Notes: generated by a model not told the origin, from the letters alone. 50,473 bases of DNA from an uncultured Erythrobacter sp. (GCA_937969505.1 CALBWA010000010.1:75184-125656); one strand, 5' to 3'. Shown: positions 16,992 through 28,970, numbered from the stretch's first letter. Numbers and translations are program-made.

Positions 16992-19190
16992 TTGAAGACA
17001 TTACAATCACTGTCGCTTAACGACGTTGCAGCCACAATAATGTCAGGCTGCGTATCTTATCAGGACACAGTTCTCATGACCTCTATTGAAACCGGCTCGG
17101 ATACCGCGATCCCGCAAGGTACAGGCTATTTCTCGCAAGACAGTTCATTGCCCTTCTACGCGCCCGATTTCGATCAGGTGAGCGAAGAGGATTTTCCTCC
17201 AGCCTTCGAGCAGGGAATGGATATCCAGCGCGCCGAAGTGGCGGCAATCGTGAACAATCCAGCTGAACCGACTTTTAACAATACAATTGTCGCGCTGGAA
17301 AAGTCAGGCCGGATGCTTGACCGGGTCAGCTCGATGTTTTTTGCCCTGACAGGGGCCAATACCACCGACCGTCTGGACGAGATCAATACACGGATCAGTC
17401 CGCGCCTCACCGCGCATGGCGATGCGATCAATCTCGACCCGGCGCTGTTTGCCCGGGTGAAGGCAATCTATGACAATCGTGCGGCGCTCGGGCTATCCGG
17501 TGAAGATGCTGTCCTGCTTGAGAAAACCTGGCGCGACATGGTCCATGCCGGCGCGATGCTGACGCAAGAGCAGCGCGAGGAAGTCAAACAGATCAATAGC
17601 GACCTCTCTGAACAGACCACCTTGTTCAGCCAGCTGGTGCGTGACGGAACGCTCGATAATGCGCTGATCGTGGACACTGCTGAGGAACTGGCGGGCCTTT
17701 CTGATGGAGAGCTTGCTGCAGCGGCCAAACTGGCAGCCGACAAGGGGCAACCCGGCAAATACGCGATTGCCCTGCAGAACACTTCGCAGCAGCCGGTGCT
17801 TCAGGTGCTTGAGAACCGCGAGACACGCGAAAAACTGTTCCAGGCCAGCCTGTCGCGCAATGACGAGGGCGACGCCTTCGATACGCGTAAGGTTCTGGCC
17901 CGCATCGCTGCTTTGCGTGCACGTAAGGCCAGCCTGTTCGGCGAACCTGACTGGGCAAGCTACACGATGTATGACCGGATGGCGAAGGAGCCTTCGGCAG
18001 CAATCGACTTCATGGAACGGATGGTCCCTGCCCTTGCCGCAACCCAGCGCAGCGAAGCCGAACTGCTCAACGACAAGATCGCCTCGGAAGGCAAGAATTT
18101 CACCGTGCGCCCCTGGGACTGGTATATGTTTGCCGACAAGGTGAAGGCAGATCGCTACAGCGTCGATGAAAGCGCTGTTGCCCCTTACTTCCAGCTTGAA
18201 AAGGTGTTGGAGGACGGTGTCTTCTACATGGCGGAAAAGCTGTACGGCATCACCTTTGAACGCCGCACGGATCTGCCTACGCTGCATCCGGATGTGTGGA
18301 CCTACACCCTGTTTGATGCTGACGGCTCGGAGTTGGGCTTGTTCTATTTCGATCCCTTCCAGCGCCCGTCGAAACGCGGCGGGGCCTGGATGGGCAATTT
18401 CGTTGATCAGAGCCATTTGCGCGGCACCAAGCCGGTGATCTACAATGTGCTGAACATTCCAAAAGCGCCCGAAGGCGAGGTGCAATTGGTCAGCCTCGAT
18501 AATGTCGAAACCGCCTTTCACGAGTTTGGCCACGCCCTGCACGGGCTGTTTGCCAATCAGAAATACGCTTCGCTCTCGGGCACCTCGACGGCGCGCGACT
18601 TCGTCGAGTTTCCCAGCCAGGTGCACGAAATGTGGGCGACCTATCCCGAAGTGCTGCAAAACTATGCCCAGCATTACGAAACGGGTGAGACCATTCCGAT
18701 GGAGCTGGTCGAGAAAATCCAGGCCGCTTCCAAGTGGAACCAGGGTTATGACTTTGGCGAAGTGGTGGAAGCCGCCCTTCTCGACATGAAATGGCACACA
18801 CTATCGGCAGAAGAAGCCGCAGAAATCGATACACCGAGTGACGTTGATGGCTACGAGCGCACATCGCTCGAGGCGCTCGGGCTGGAAACCGAATTGGTCC
18901 CGCCGCGCTATCGCAGCAGCTATTTCAACCATATCTTCAGCTCACCAGCGGGGTATTCAGCCGGCTATTACAGCTATCTGTGGTCCGAAATGCTCGACAA
19001 GGATGCGCGCACTTGGTTCCTCGACAATGGCGGCCTGACGCGCGAGAACGGGGCGCATTACCGCGACACCGTGCTCAGCCGCGGGGCAACGCGCGATTAC
19101 TCGCAGATGTTTCGTGATTTTGCCGGGCGCGACCCGCAGGTTGAGCCCATGCTGGTATCGCGCGGATTGATGGAAGAGCCCGCGGAGTAA
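16992..19190 (+). CDS. dcp: M3-family zinc metallopeptidase (Dcp/oligopeptidase A-like)
   Basis: A 732-residue thermolysin-like peptidase of family M3, which trims short peptides. The zinc motif FHEFGHALHGLF with the third ligand Glu about 25 residues later (FVEFPSQVHE) is intact, and the C-terminal YSAGYYSYLWSEMLDKDA and SRGATRDYSQMF are characteristic of the peptidyl-dipeptidase Dcp branch. The start is uncertain: TTG 16992 gives MKTLQSLSLNDVAATIMSGC, which looks like a worn lipoprotein signal ending in MSGC; ATG 17076 (MTSIETGSDTAIPQG) has AGGA upstream and would make a cytosolic form. Homologues I recall carry a lipobox, so the longer form is listed. Confidence 0.9.
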   Translation: MKTLQSLSLNDVAATIMSGCVSYQDTVLMTSIETGSDTAIPQGTGYFSQDSSLPFYAPDFDQVSEEDFPPAFEQGMDIQRAEVAAIVNNPAEPTFNNTIVALEKSGRMLDRVSSMFFALTGANTTDRLDEINTRISPRLTAHGDAINLDPALFARVKAIYDNRAALGLSGEDAVLLEKTWRDMVHAGAMLTQEQREEVKQINSDLSEQTTLFSQLVRDGTLDNALIVDTAEELAGLSDGELAAAAKLAADKGQPGKYAIALQNTSQQPVLQVLENRETREKLFQASLSRNDEGDAFDTRKVLARIAALRARKASLFGEPDWASYTMYDRMAKEPSAAIDFMERMVPALAATQRSEAELLNDKIASEGKNFTVRPWDWYMFADKVKADRYSVDESAVAPYFQLEKVLEDGVFYMAEKLYGITFERRTDLPTLHPDVWTYTLFDADGSELGLFYFDPFQRPSKRGGAWMGNFVDQSHLRGTKPVIYNVLNIPKAPEGEVQLVSLDNVETAFHEFGHALHGLFANQKYASLSGTSTARDFVEFPSQVHEMWATYPEVLQNYAQHYETGETIPMELVEKIQAASKWNQGYDFGEVVEAALLDMKWHTLSAEEAAEIDTPSDVDGYERTSLEALGLETELVPPRYRSSYFNHIFSSPAGYSAGYYSYLWSEMLDKDARTWFLDNGGLTRENGAHYRDTVLSRGATRDYSQMFRDFAGRDPQVEPMLVSRGLMEEPAE

Positions 19191-19216
19191 GGCTCGCCCG
19201 CCTTTCAAGGCATAAA

Positions 19217-19957
19217 TCAGGGCATGATCAGGGCGCGAGAGCCCGGATCTCCGATCCATCGCGCATCCACACCCCAGATGCGGGCTATATTCTGTGCTGC
19301 CAGGGCTTGCTCTGGCGCGCCATCAGCAGCCACTTCACCGCGATCAAGCACGAGCACCCGGTCCGCGCGGTTTATGGCCGTGGCCAGATCATGCAGCACG
19401 ATTACAACGCCCACGCCAGCATCAGCGCTGGCGCGCAGGCTGCGCATGACAGCTTGCTGATGATAGAAATCGAGCGCCGCGAGCGGCTCGTCGGCCAATA
19501 TCCAGTCAGGCTCCCCTGCCAGCACGCGGGCAAGGAGCGCGCGCGCCTGCTCTCCGCCCGACAGGGTTGAGATGGGCCGATCCGCAAAATCGGTAAGGTT
19601 GACCGCTTCCATTGCAGCCGCGATTGCCAACTCACCCCGATCACGATGAGGCAGCCGGCCCAGCGCAACCAGATTGCGCACGCATACGTCCCAGGCAATC
19701 TCTGCCGACTGCGGCAGAAAGCCGATCCTCTGCGCGCGCAATTGCGGCGGCATGTCAGGTAATGATCGTGCCCCCAGCGCGACCGAGCCCCTGTCAGGCA
19801 TCAACAAGCTCGCCATGATTGAAAGCAGAGTCGATTTGCCCGCACCATTGGGACCGCAAATCGCTGTGATCTGTCCCGGCTCTATAGTGGCGGACACGCT
19901 GCTCAACCGGCCCTGTAGACCGACATCGCTGACAACAATGGGCGCACTCGGGTTCAT
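19217..19957 (-). CDS. ABC transporter ATP-binding protein (FecE/BtuD-like)
   Basis: A 246-residue ATPase of the iron-chelate/cobalamin importer class. Walker A is CGPNGAGKST, the Q-loop GFLPQSAE, the signature STLSGGEQARALLARVLAG, Walker B DWILADEPLAALD and the switch His VLHDLATAINRADR. It powers import through the FecCD-type permease encoded just upstream, with which it overlaps by 4 bases, so the two are translationally coupled. The third gene of the set supplies the binding protein. The C-terminal ARIWGVDARWI is typical of HmuV/FecE members. The ligand (haem, ferric siderophore or vitamin B12) cannot be fixed from this subunit. Confidence 0.92.
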   Translation of the reverse strand: MNPSAPIVVSDVGLQGRLSSVSATIEPGQITAICGPNGAGKSTLLSIMASLLMPDRGSVALGARSLPDMPPQLRAQRIGFLPQSAEIAWDVCVRNLVALGRLPHRDRGELAIAAAMEAVNLTDFADRPISTLSGGEQARALLARVLAGEPDWILADEPLAALDFYHQQAVMRSLRASADAGVGVVIVLHDLATAINRADRVLVLDRGEVAADGAPEQALAAQNIARIWGVDARWIGDPGSRALIMP

Positions 19958-20934
19958 ACTCGCCCCCGGCGCATCTTGAGCAATAAGTGGAGGAAGAACG
20001 GCGCACCGATCAGCGACAGCGCAATGCCCAACCGCAGTTCTGTCATCAGCGGCAACACGCGCACGGTGCTGTCCGCCACTAGCACCAGCAAAGCCCCGGC
20101 AAGAGCGCTCGGCACGATCAGGCTTGATGGCAGCCGGTCAGTCAATGGCCGCACAAGATGCGGCACGATCAATCCAACGAAACCGATGATACCGGCGACG
20201 GCCACGCTGGCCCCGACCGTCAGGCCCACGCCGCCGACCAGCAGCCATAGCAATGCTTGGGGTCGTACGCCGAGCGATTGTGCCGCTTCCTGACCCAGTG
20301 TCATCGCATCAAGCCAGCGGGCCGTCAGCCGCAACAGGACCAGCCCTGCAGCCACGCAAGGCGCAGCGATAGCGACATCGCGCCACGACCGATCGGTCAG
20401 CGCGCCATTCAGCCACAGGACAATTTCACTCAGAGCAAAGGCGTTGGGGGACAGGGTGATGGCAAGCGCCGTGAGCGCCCCTGCAAGGCTTGCGATCATC
20501 AATCCAGCCAGTGTGAACAGCGCCAGTCCCCCACCCGCGCCGCCGGGAGAACCCGACGATGTTCGCCCCGCAATCAGGGCGAGCAACGCCATGCCAGCTG
20601 CCGCGCCCAGCAAGGCAAACACAGGCAACAGCCACGCGCTGGCGCTAAAGCCGAACCAGAAACTGGCCACAGCACCCAGCGCCGCCATGGGGGAGATTCC
20701 AAAAAGACCCGGATCAGCCAGCGGGTTGCGCAGATATCCCTGCATGGCAGCGCCTGCTGCCCCCAGACCCGCTCCGACAATCATGGCAAGCACGCTGCGC
20801 GGCAAGCGCAATTCCATGACGATCAAAGCCGCGTTAGGCGTGGCCGCCGGGTCAATCCATACCCGCCCGGCCAGCAGCGACAGCGGAAATGCCAACACCA
20901 GCAATAAGGCGAAAATCAGCGTCGCGCGGTTCAT
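19954..20934 (-). CDS. FecCD-family ABC transporter permease (BtuC-like)
   Basis: A 326-residue inner-membrane permease with about nine to ten hydrophobic segments. Family motifs are MELRLPRSVLAMIVGAGLGA, AAGAAMQGYLRNPLADPGLFG, the coupling-region sequence LGQEAAQSLGV and GIIGFVGLIVPHLVR. It forms a homodimeric channel fed by the periplasmic binding protein encoded upstream (4-base overlap at 20931-20934) and driven by the downstream ATPase. No TonB-dependent receptor is seen in the window, so the outer-membrane partner must be elsewhere. Confidence 0.94.
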   Translation of the reverse strand: MNRATLIFALLLVLAFPLSLLAGRVWIDPAATPNAALIVMELRLPRSVLAMIVGAGLGAAGAAMQGYLRNPLADPGLFGISPMAALGAVASFWFGFSASAWLLPVFALLGAAAGMALLALIAGRTSSGSPGGAGGGLALFTLAGLMIASLAGALTALAITLSPNAFALSEIVLWLNGALTDRSWRDVAIAAPCVAAGLVLLRLTARWLDAMTLGQEAAQSLGVRPQALLWLLVGGVGLTVGASVAVAGIIGFVGLIVPHLVRPLTDRLPSSLIVPSALAGALLVLVADSTVRVLPLMTELRLGIALSLIGAPFFLHLLLKMRRGRV

Positions 20935-21872
20935 ACAGCCTGCCCGCCATGTGCAGGTTTTGCTTCAAGCGCCTGCATGGCGCCATCGTGAATGGCATTC
21001 AGCCGTTCCATCGCTCTGATGATGCTTGGCCCGGCGCAATACAATAGGCCCGGATCGAAGGAGGCAATATGCGTCCCGTCCAGATTGCCGAGCGCGGGAT
21101 GCGCCTGCCCCCGCGCGTCGCCGGCAACCAGCAGCACCTGTGGTGGGCTGGCGAGCACTTGTTCCAATGACAAATGGTCTGCCTGCTCCAAGCCGAGCGC
21201 GTTGCTTTGGCTTTCAAACCCTGCCCGCTCCATCAATTGGGCGATCAGCACGCCTTCCCCCGGCACAATCTGGCCCGGCTGCCACAGGACCGCAGAAAGC
21301 GTCATCCGGTTTGCTCCTGCGCCATTTGTGCCGAGCGCAGCCTTGATGTCCTCGATCAACGTTTCGCCCCGCTCGGCATGGCCGGCCAATGCAGCGATCT
21401 GACGGATTTGCGCAAAGCTGCTGTCCACATCACTGGCAATGCCGAACGTTGCGACATCAAAATCAAGGTTGGCAAAGGCCTGCCGCGTGGAAGGTTGGAG
21501 GAAGCTGCTCGCCAGAATGATATCAGGGCCAAGCGCAATCACTTCTTCTGCAGTGCCGCCGCTTGTGGCGAATTTGCGGGCCGTCTTGATCGGGATCGAG
21601 CTGGCGCGTGGATCGCGGCTGTAGTGCGAAAGGGCCCGGATTTGCTCAGGATCCGCCACCTCAACAAGAATGGCGTCGGTGCAGGGATTGATGCTGACGA
21701 AACTGGGGCTGCGCGCAGATGAGGCCATCAACGTGCTGGATGCGCCATCGCTATCAGCGGATTGGTGCCCTGCGCAGCCGGCCGCCAACAGCGAAACTGG
21801 CAGGGCACTTGCCAAGGCAAAGTGCCGCAATGCGCTGCGCCCGAACCGTCTGCAGGAAAGCCGTTTGTCCAT
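20931..21872 (-). CDS. Periplasmic metal-chelate/cobalamin-type binding protein (BtuF-like)
   Basis: About 313 residues from the ATG at 21872 (MDKRLSCRRFGRSALRHFAL). The signal peptide ends in LAAGCAGHQ, a lipobox-like site, so it may be lipid-anchored. The mature part has two lobes of the helical-backbone metal receptor fold: PSFVSINPCTDAILVEVADPEQIRALSHYS, EEVIALGPDIILA, and in the second lobe QVLLVAGDARG. The CTD-containing opening is seen in binding proteins for B12 and ferric chelates; the ligand is not determined. It is the first gene of a three-gene importer operon with 4-base overlaps. Its leader contains a 10-bp inverted repeat (21915-21975). I looked for a cobalamin riboswitch core there and did not find one. 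Confidence 0.88.
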   Translation of the reverse strand: MDKRLSCRRFGRSALRHFALASALPVSLLAAGCAGHQSADSDGASSTLMASSARSPSFVSINPCTDAILVEVADPEQIRALSHYSRDPRASSIPIKTARKFATSGGTAEEVIALGPDIILASSFLQPSTRQAFANLDFDVATFGIASDVDSSFAQIRQIAALAGHAERGETLIEDIKAALGTNGAGANRMTLSAVLWQPGQIVPGEGVLIAQLMERAGFESQSNALGLEQADHLSLEQVLASPPQVLLVAGDARGQAHPALGNLDGTHIASFDPGLLYCAGPSIIRAMERLNAIHDGAMQALEAKPAHGGQAV

Positions 21873-21914
21873 CACACCCCGTTTGGCATGGCGATAGATG
21901 CAGCTTTGCGGCGG

Positions 21915-21975
21915 GGCAAGCGCGCAACAACATCGATGCTGTGCGCCGTTGCGCTGCCACACCTTCGCGCTTGCC
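21915..21975 (-). promoter_or_regulatory. Long-loop 10-bp inverted repeat in leader of ABC importer operon
   Basis: GGCAAGCGCG (21915-21924) and its perfect complement CGCGCTTGCC (21966-21975) enclose 41 bases that themselves include shorter complementary pieces. The feature lies 43-103 bases before the binding-protein start. No T-run follows, so it reads as a 5' leader fold or an operator. Confidence 0.45.
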
Positions 21976-22123
21976 TGATGTGCGGGTTAACAGCCGCGAA
22001 ACCTTATTCCAAAACCGCGCTTTAGGAGCCTTGTCCTATACCCGTTTTCAACGCGACGGAGGGTCGCACCCGAAAGCGGTCACAAACCGCATCCGGTCGC
22101 ACATAATGACAAGGACTACCCCC

Positions 22124-22450
22124 ATGACGCTCCACTTCGCTGCTGCGCGAACCCCTGCGCGCTCGCATGTCGCACGCGTGCTTACCCCGGCGCTGGTGCG
22201 CCGCGCCATGGGTAGCAGCGCCAATGACAATGGCGAACTCTACTCCCGCGAAGCCATCACCGAGGCAGCTCTGCGCCATTTTGCCGAAACCGGGCTGGCT
22301 GCTGCAAGCAGTGCGCGTGAGCGGGCCGAACAGGCAATGACCGCGGGCGAGGCCGAGCAATACATCTGGTGGCTGGAGATTTGCCGCGCGTTTGATCGTG
22401 GGCAGGCACGCCAGCTGGAACGCAATGCGCGCAAGGTCGCCAATTGGTGA
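22124..22450 (+). CDS. Conserved hypothetical protein, 108 aa
   Basis: Start ATG 22124 has AAGGA 8 bases upstream; an alternative ATG is at 22106. The product starts MTLHFAAARTPARSHVARVL and continues with RRAMGSSANDNGELYSREAI, then a long helical part and an aromatic IWWLEICRAFDR. It is soluble, with no signal peptide. The even composition and host-like codon use support a real gene, and I recall similar small proteins in sphingomonad genomes, but no function is known to me. It is divergent from the ABC importer operon; about 250 bases separate the starts. Confidence 0.72.
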   Translation: MTLHFAAARTPARSHVARVLTPALVRRAMGSSANDNGELYSREAITEAALRHFAETGLAAASSARERAEQAMTAGEAEQYIWWLEICRAFDRGQARQLERNARKVANW

Positions 22451-23798
<1,348 letters not shown>

Positions 23799-23885
23799 CC
23801 GGCTACGGCTTGACCCAAGTCGCCTGAAATTACGGATTGGAACCTGGATAAACCCGGGTGAATTATAGAAGGATCGAACAACCCG

Positions 23886-24776
23886 ATGAGTATCCTCGTA
23901 AACAAAGACACCAAAGTCATCACGCAAGGGATGACCGGCAACACCGGTACGTTCCACACCGAGCAGGCGATTGCGTACGGCTCGCAGATGGTTGCGGGTG
24001 TTACCCCCGGTAAGGGCGGCACTACCCATGTCGGCGTGCCCCAGTTCAACACTGTTCGCGAAGCCAAGGAAGCCACCGGCGCAACCGCTTCGTGCATCTA
24101 TGTGCCGCCGCCCTTTGCGGCCGACGCGATTTGCGAAGCCATCGATGCCGAGATCGAGCTGATCATCGCGATTACAGAGGGCATTCCGGTGCTCGACATG
24201 GTACGCGCCAAGGCGGCGCTGGAAGGCTCGAAATCGCGCCTGATCGGCCCGAACTGCCCCGGCGTGCTGACCCCGGAAGAGTGCAAGATCGGCATTATGC
24301 CCGGCTCCATCTTCAAGAAGGGCAGCGTCGGCGTAGTTTCTCGCTCGGGCACGCTCACTTACGAAGCCGTGCATCAAACCACCATGGTCGGCTTGGGCCA
24401 GACCACGGCTGTCGGCATTGGCGGTGATCCGGTCAACGGCACCAATTTCATCGACGTGCTCGATCTGTTTCTGGATGACGACGAAACCAAGTCGATCATC
24501 ATGATCGGTGAAATCGGCGGCAGCGCAGAAGAAGAAGCGGCCGAATTCCTCAAGCAGGAAGCTGCCAAGGGCCGCAGCAAGCCCACCGTTGGCTTCATCG
24601 CTGGCCGCACGGCCCCTCCCGGTCGCCGCATGGGCCATGCTGGCGCCATCGTTTCGGGCGGCAAGGGCGGCGCGGACGACAAGATTGCAGCGATGGAAGA
24701 TGCCGGGATTCGCGTATCGCCTTCGCCATCGGAGCTGGGCACCACGCTGGATGCCATGCTGAAAGAAATGGCCTGA
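23886..24776 (+). CDS. sucD: Succinyl-CoA synthetase alpha subunit
   Basis: A 296-residue subunit that binds CoA and carries the phosphohistidine in succinyl-CoA/succinate interconversion with nucleotide phosphorylation. The CoA-binding fold shows [18 protein letters not shown] at the start, IGPNCPGV in the middle, and the active-site His251 in [16 protein letters not shown]. The obligate partner, the beta subunit SucC, is not encoded next to it or anywhere in this window. It lies 87 bases after mdh. The 58-base gap to odhA contains a GGGAGC/GCTCCC-type stem that may tune processing or expression between the cistrons. Confidence 0.97.
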   Translation: MSILVNKDTKVITQGMTGNTGTFHTEQAIAYGSQMVAGVTPGKGGTTHVGVPQFNTVREAKEATGATASCIYVPPPFAADAICEAIDAEIELIIAITEGIPVLDMVRAKAALEGSKSRLIGPNCPGVLTPEECKIGIMPGSIFKKGSVGVVSRSGTLTYEAVHQTTMVGLGQTTAVGIGGDPVNGTNFIDVLDLFLDDDETKSIIMIGEIGGSAEEEAAEFLKQEAAKGRSKPTVGFIAGRTAPPGRRMGHAGAIVSGGKGGADDKIAAMEDAGIRVSPSPSELGTTLDAMLKEMA

Positions 24777-24837
24777 TGAATAGCGGGAGCTTCGCAATCG
24801 GCGGGGCTCCCCCCTTCCTCCCTCCCCGGGAAATGTG

Positions 24838-27708
24838 ATGAACAAAGAAACCCAGTCCTTCGTGCCCGAAGCCTATGATCAGGAAGGCCCGCAGCCCGGT
24901 CCATCCTGGGGCAATCCCCGGTGGCTGGCCGAGGTGGCCGACGCCGGCGCCGATCTGACCGCAGCGCTTGATCCGACCATGATGAGGCTCGCGGTCAAGG
25001 AAGCCTCTGCCAGAGCGGGCAAACCGGTTGATGAAAAGGCTTTGGAAGAAGCGTCGGACCTGTCGAACAAGGCGATGACGCTGGTTCGGCTTTACCGTGT
25101 GCGTGGCCATATGGCGGCCAATCTGGACCCGCTTGGGATCAGCGTCCCCGGATACCCCGAAGACCTGACGCTGGAATGGCATGAACTGGCCGGTCTGGAA
25201 GATCGCGAAGTTTTCGTCGGCGGGGTCATGGGCTTCGACTGGGTCACCATTGGCGATCTGCTGGATGCATTGCGCGCCAATTACTGCGGCAATGTCGGCC
25301 TGGAATACATGCACATCGCCGACACCGAGGAACGCCGGTTCCTGCAGGACAAGTTTGAGAGCCCGGGTGACACGATCCAGTTCACGCCCGAGGGCAAGAA
25401 AGCCATTCTGGCAGCGGTGATCCGTGGCGAGGGTTACGAGGCTTTCCTCGGCAAGAAATACGTCGGGACCAAACGGTTCGGCCTCGATGGCGGGGAATCC
25501 ATGATTCCTGCGTTGGAGGCGGTGATCAAATATGGCGGCGCTGCGGGCGTGCGCGAGATCATTTATGGCATGGCCCACCGCGGCCGTTTGAACGTCCTGG
25601 CCAATGTCATGGCCAAGCCATACAAAGTGATCTTCCATGAATTTTCAGGCGGCAGCGCCAATCCCGAAGATGTGGGCGGATCGGGCGATGTGAAATATCA
25701 CCTCGGCACCAGCACCGATCGCAGCTTTGACGATATCGAAGTGCACATGTCGCTGGTGCCCAACCCGTCGCATCTCGAAGCGGTCAATCCGGTTGTCCTG
25801 GGCAAGGCCCGGGCCCAACAGGCGATTCGCGATGATCTGAGCAAGCACGAGCAAGTCCTGCCGGTACTGATCCACGGCGATGCCGCCTTTGCTGGTCAGG
25901 GCGTGGTGTGGGAAAGCCTGTCGCTGTCCGGCGTGCCCGGATATGACACGGGAGGTTGCCTGCATTTCATCATCAACAACCAGATCGGCTTCACCACCAG
26001 CCCCAAATTCTCGCGCGGGTCACCCTACCCGTCCGATGTAGCGAAGGGTGTTCAGGCCCCGATCCTGCATGTGAACGGCGATGATCCAGAGGCTGTGACC
26101 TTTGCCTGCAAGCTGGCGCTGGAATATCGCCAGACCTTCGGGCGCGATGTGGTGATCGATATGTGGTGCTATCGCCGGTTCGGGCACAATGAAGGCGATG
26201 AGCCCAAATTCACCCAGCCATTGATGTATGATGCCATTCGCCAGCACCCGAAGGTCAGCGTGATCTATTCCGACCGCCTGATCGAACAGGGCGTGATCGA
26301 AAGCGGTTACGCCCCTCAGTTGCGCGATGAATTCGAAGCGCATCTGCAAACCGAATTTGATGCCGCAAAAAGCTATAAACCGAACGAGGCGGACTGGTTC
26401 GGTGGCCGCTGGGCAGGCCTGAACAAGCCGGCCGATCCGGAAAGCGCGCGGCGCAATGTCGACACGGCGATTGAACAGAAGCTGTTTGATAGTCTGGGTC
26501 GCACGCTGACCACGGTTCCCGACGACCTCAACATTCACAAAACCCTGGGCCGTGTCATCAAGGCCAAGGAAGAGATGTTTGCCAGCGGCGAAGGCTTCGA
26601 TTGGGCCACGGCGGAGGCGCTCGCCTTCGGAAGCCTTGTCACCGAAGGGTTTGGCGTGCGTTTATCGGGCCAGGATTCAGGCCGCGGTACCTTCAGCCAA
26701 CGCCACGCCGTGTGGGTCGATCAAAAGGACGAGCGCAAATATATCCCGCTGACCACCCTGCCGCACGGCAAGTTCGAGGTCTATGATTCCACACTGAGCG
26801 AATATGGCGTGCTGGGTTTTGAATATGGCTTTGCCATGGCAGACCCCAAATCGCTGGTCATGTGGGAAGCGCAATTTGGCGACTTTGCCAATGGCGCCCA
26901 AATCATGATCGACCAGTTCATTGCTGCGGGCGAAGCCAAGTGGCTGCGCGCCAATGGTCTCGTCCTGTTGCTGCCGCATGGCTACGAAGGTCAGGGCCCG
27001 GAACACAGTTCCGCGCGGCTGGAGCGCTTTCTGCAACTGTGCGCCAACGACAATATGCAGGTGTGCAACATCACAGCGCCGGCCAATTACTTCCACGTAT
27101 TGCGCCGCCAGATGCTGCGTCCCTTCCGCAAGCCGATGGTCATCATGACGCCCAAATCCTTGCTCCGTCATCCCATGGCGAAAAGCCCTGCTGCAGACTT
27201 CATGGGTGACCGGCACTTCATGCGCATCTTGTCGGACACGACGGAAATTGCCGATCAGAAGGTCAAGCGTCTGGTCCTGTGTTCGGGCAAGGTCGCCTAT
27301 GATCTGATTGCCAAGCGGGACGAGGAACATTGTGACGATGTTTCCATCGTTCGGCTCGAACAGCTCTATCCCTTCCCCGGCGATCCGCTAGCGGTCAGGC
27401 TGAAACGCATGACCAATCTGGAAGAAGTGATCTGGTGCCAGGAAGAACCGAAGAATAACGGCGCATGGTTCTTTGTCGAAAGCCGTATTGAAGAAGCGCT
27501 TGGCGCTGCAGGCCATGATGGTATGCGGCCGCAATATGCCGGGCGCGAAGAGGCTGCCTCTCCTGCGACCGGCTTTGCCGCGCGCCATCAGGCGCAACAG
27601 GAAGGTCTCGTCAGCGTGGCGCTGGGCCTGTCCGAACGCGGCAAGACACAGGCCAAACGTACAGGCAAATCCCCTCCTGCCAAAAACACTGCCAAGAAAA
27701 AGGCATAG
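24838..27708 (+). CDS. sucA: 2-oxoglutarate dehydrogenase E1 component
   Basis: A 956-residue thiamine-diphosphate enzyme that decarboxylates 2-oxoglutarate and passes succinyl to the lipoyl group of E2. The N-terminal E2-binding helix ([12 protein letters not shown]), [14 protein letters not shown], the ThDP/Mg segment [13 protein letters not shown] with [10 protein letters not shown], the substrate His region FGHNEGDEP and [17 protein letters not shown] are all present. Length is normal except for a basic Lys/Ala/Thr-rich tail ([22 protein letters not shown]) after the expected end. GTG 24835 directly precedes the chosen ATG 24838. Sits 12 bases before odhB and forms the OGDH complex with the two genes downstream. 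Confidence 0.97.
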   Translation: MNKETQSFVPEAYDQEGPQPGPSWGNPRWLAEVADAGADLTAALDPTMMRLAVKEASARAGKPVDEKALEEASDLSNKAMTLVRLYRVRGHMAANLDPLGISVPGYPEDLTLEWHELAGLEDREVFVGGVMGFDWVTIGDLLDALRANYCGNVGLEYMHIADTEERRFLQDKFESPGDTIQFTPEGKKAILAAVIRGEGYEAFLGKKYVGTKRFGLDGGESMIPALEAVIKYGGAAGVREIIYGMAHRGRLNVLANVMAKPYKVIFHEFSGGSANPEDVGGSGDVKYHLGTSTDRSFDDIEVHMSLVPNPSHLEAVNPVVLGKARAQQAIRDDLSKHEQVLPVLIHGDAAFAGQGVVWESLSLSGVPGYDTGGCLHFIINNQIGFTTSPKFSRGSPYPSDVAKGVQAPILHVNGDDPEAVTFACKLALEYRQTFGRDVVIDMWCYRRFGHNEGDEPKFTQPLMYDAIRQHPKVSVIYSDRLIEQGVIESGYAPQLRDEFEAHLQTEFDAAKSYKPNEADWFGGRWAGLNKPADPESARRNVDTAIEQKLFDSLGRTLTTVPDDLNIHKTLGRVIKAKEEMFASGEGFDWATAEALAFGSLVTEGFGVRLSGQDSGRGTFSQRHAVWVDQKDERKYIPLTTLPHGKFEVYDSTLSEYGVLGFEYGFAMADPKSLVMWEAQFGDFANGAQIMIDQFIAAGEAKWLRANGLVLLLPHGYEGQGPEHSSARLERFLQLCANDNMQVCNITAPANYFHVLRRQMLRPFRKPMVIMTPKSLLRHPMAKSPAADFMGDRHFMRILSDTTEIADQKVKRLVLCSGKVAYDLIAKRDEEHCDDVSIVRLEQLYPFPGDPLAVRLKRMTNLEEVIWCQEEPKNNGAWFFVESRIEEALGAAGHDGMRPQYAGREEAASPATGFAARHQAQQEGLVSVALGLSERGKTQAKRTGKSPPAKNTAKKKA

Positions 27709-27719
27709 GAAACAAATCG

Positions 27720-28961
27720 ATGGCGACAGAAATTACAGTTCCCACGCTGGGCGAATCCGTAACCGAGGCAAGCGTCGGTGAGTGGCTCAAGCAACCCGGC
27801 GATGCCGTGGCAGTCGATGAACCGATTGCCAGCCTCGAAACCGACAAGGTGGCAATTGACGTGCCGTCCCCTGTTGCAGGCGTACTGACCGAACACAGCG
27901 TTGCGGTGGGCGATACGGTTGAAGTGGGCGCATTGCTTGCTGTGGTGGAGGCTGGCGCCGCTCCTGCGGCACCGGGCAAGGAAGCGGCCCGCGCCAGCGA
28001 ACAGCGCGAGGAAGGCAAGCAGGAACGCTCTGCCCCCCAGGCCAAAGCTGACGGGGATGCTTCCTCTGTCACCATGTCGCCAGCCGTGCGTCGTGCGGTG
28101 CTGGAGCATGGCGTTGATCCGACCACGATCAAGGGCACCGGCAAGGATGGCCGCCTGACCAAGGAAGATGTTCTGGCGGCTGCCAAGGCGAAGAAATCGG
28201 GCGGCGATGCCGCTGCTTCTCCTGCGGCAGACACTGCACCAGTGGCTGCGCCAAGCGGGACGCGTAACACCGAACGGGTCAAGATGACCCGCATGCGCCA
28301 GACCATCGCGAAACGTTTGAAGGGCGCTCAGGAAGAGGCCGCCCTGCTGACCACATTCAATGATGTGGACATGAGCGCCGTCATTGAAGCGCGCAGCAAA
28401 TACAAGGACTTGTTCGCCAAGAAGCACGATATCCGGCTCGGCTTCATGGGATTCTTCGCCAAGGCTGCCTGCCTTGCGCTGAAGGACGTACCCAGCGTCA
28501 ATGCCTATATCGAGGGCGATGAGATCGTCTATCACGATTATGTCGATATCTCGGTCGCGGTCAGCGCACCCAACGGGCTGGTTGTGCCGGTTGTGCGTGA
28601 TTGCAATGCCAAGGGTTTCGCGCAGATCGAGAAGGACATTGCCGATTATGGCAAGCGTGCCAAGGAAGGTTCGCTGACCATGGAAGACATGACCGGCGGA
28701 ACCTTCACCATTTCCAATGGCGGGGTGTTCGGATCGCTGATGTCGACCCCGATCATCAACCCGCCCCAGAGCGCAGTCTTGGGCCTCCACCGGATCGAGG
28801 ACCGTCCGGTTGCCGTGAATGGCGAAGTCGTGATCAAACCGATGATGTATATCGCCCTGTCCTACGACCACCGCCTTATCGACGGACGCGAGGCGGTGAC
28901 AGCGCTCAAGATTATCAAGGATGCGATTGAAGATCCCACGCGGATGCTGATCGACCTTTAA
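27720..28961 (+). CDS. sucB: Dihydrolipoyllysine succinyltransferase, 2-oxoglutarate dehydrogenase E2
   Basis: A 413-residue core subunit of the 2-oxoglutarate dehydrogenase complex. One lipoyl domain (1-78) has the lipoylated Lys43 in LETDKVAI; an Ala/Pro/Glu-rich linker follows; a peripheral-subunit-binding domain (about 115-150, [20 protein letters not shown]) binds E1/E3; and the catalytic acyltransferase domain ends with the active-site [12 protein letters not shown]. The start ATG has AGGAAAC upstream. It is 12 bases after odhA and 9 bases before the E3 gene, a tight operon giving all three enzymes in one transcript. Confidence 0.97.
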   Translation: MATEITVPTLGESVTEASVGEWLKQPGDAVAVDEPIASLETDKVAIDVPSPVAGVLTEHSVAVGDTVEVGALLAVVEAGAAPAAPGKEAARASEQREEGKQERSAPQAKADGDASSVTMSPAVRRAVLEHGVDPTTIKGTGKDGRLTKEDVLAAAKAKKSGGDAAASPAADTAPVAAPSGTRNTERVKMTRMRQTIAKRLKGAQEEAALLTTFNDVDMSAVIEARSKYKDLFAKKHDIRLGFMGFFAKAACLALKDVPSVNAYIEGDEIVYHDYVDISVAVSAPNGLVVPVVRDCNAKGFAQIEKDIADYGKRAKEGSLTMEDMTGGTFTISNGGVFGSLMSTPIINPPQSAVLGLHRIEDRPVAVNGEVVIKPMMYIALSYDHRLIDGREAVTALKIIKDAIEDPTRMLIDL

Positions 28962-28970
28962 GGACATATG

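Noticed and set aside
21873..22100. Cobalamin riboswitch before the BtuF-like gene
   Set aside because: I did not find the B12-box or the conserved GCCACTG core; only a simple inverted repeat is present.
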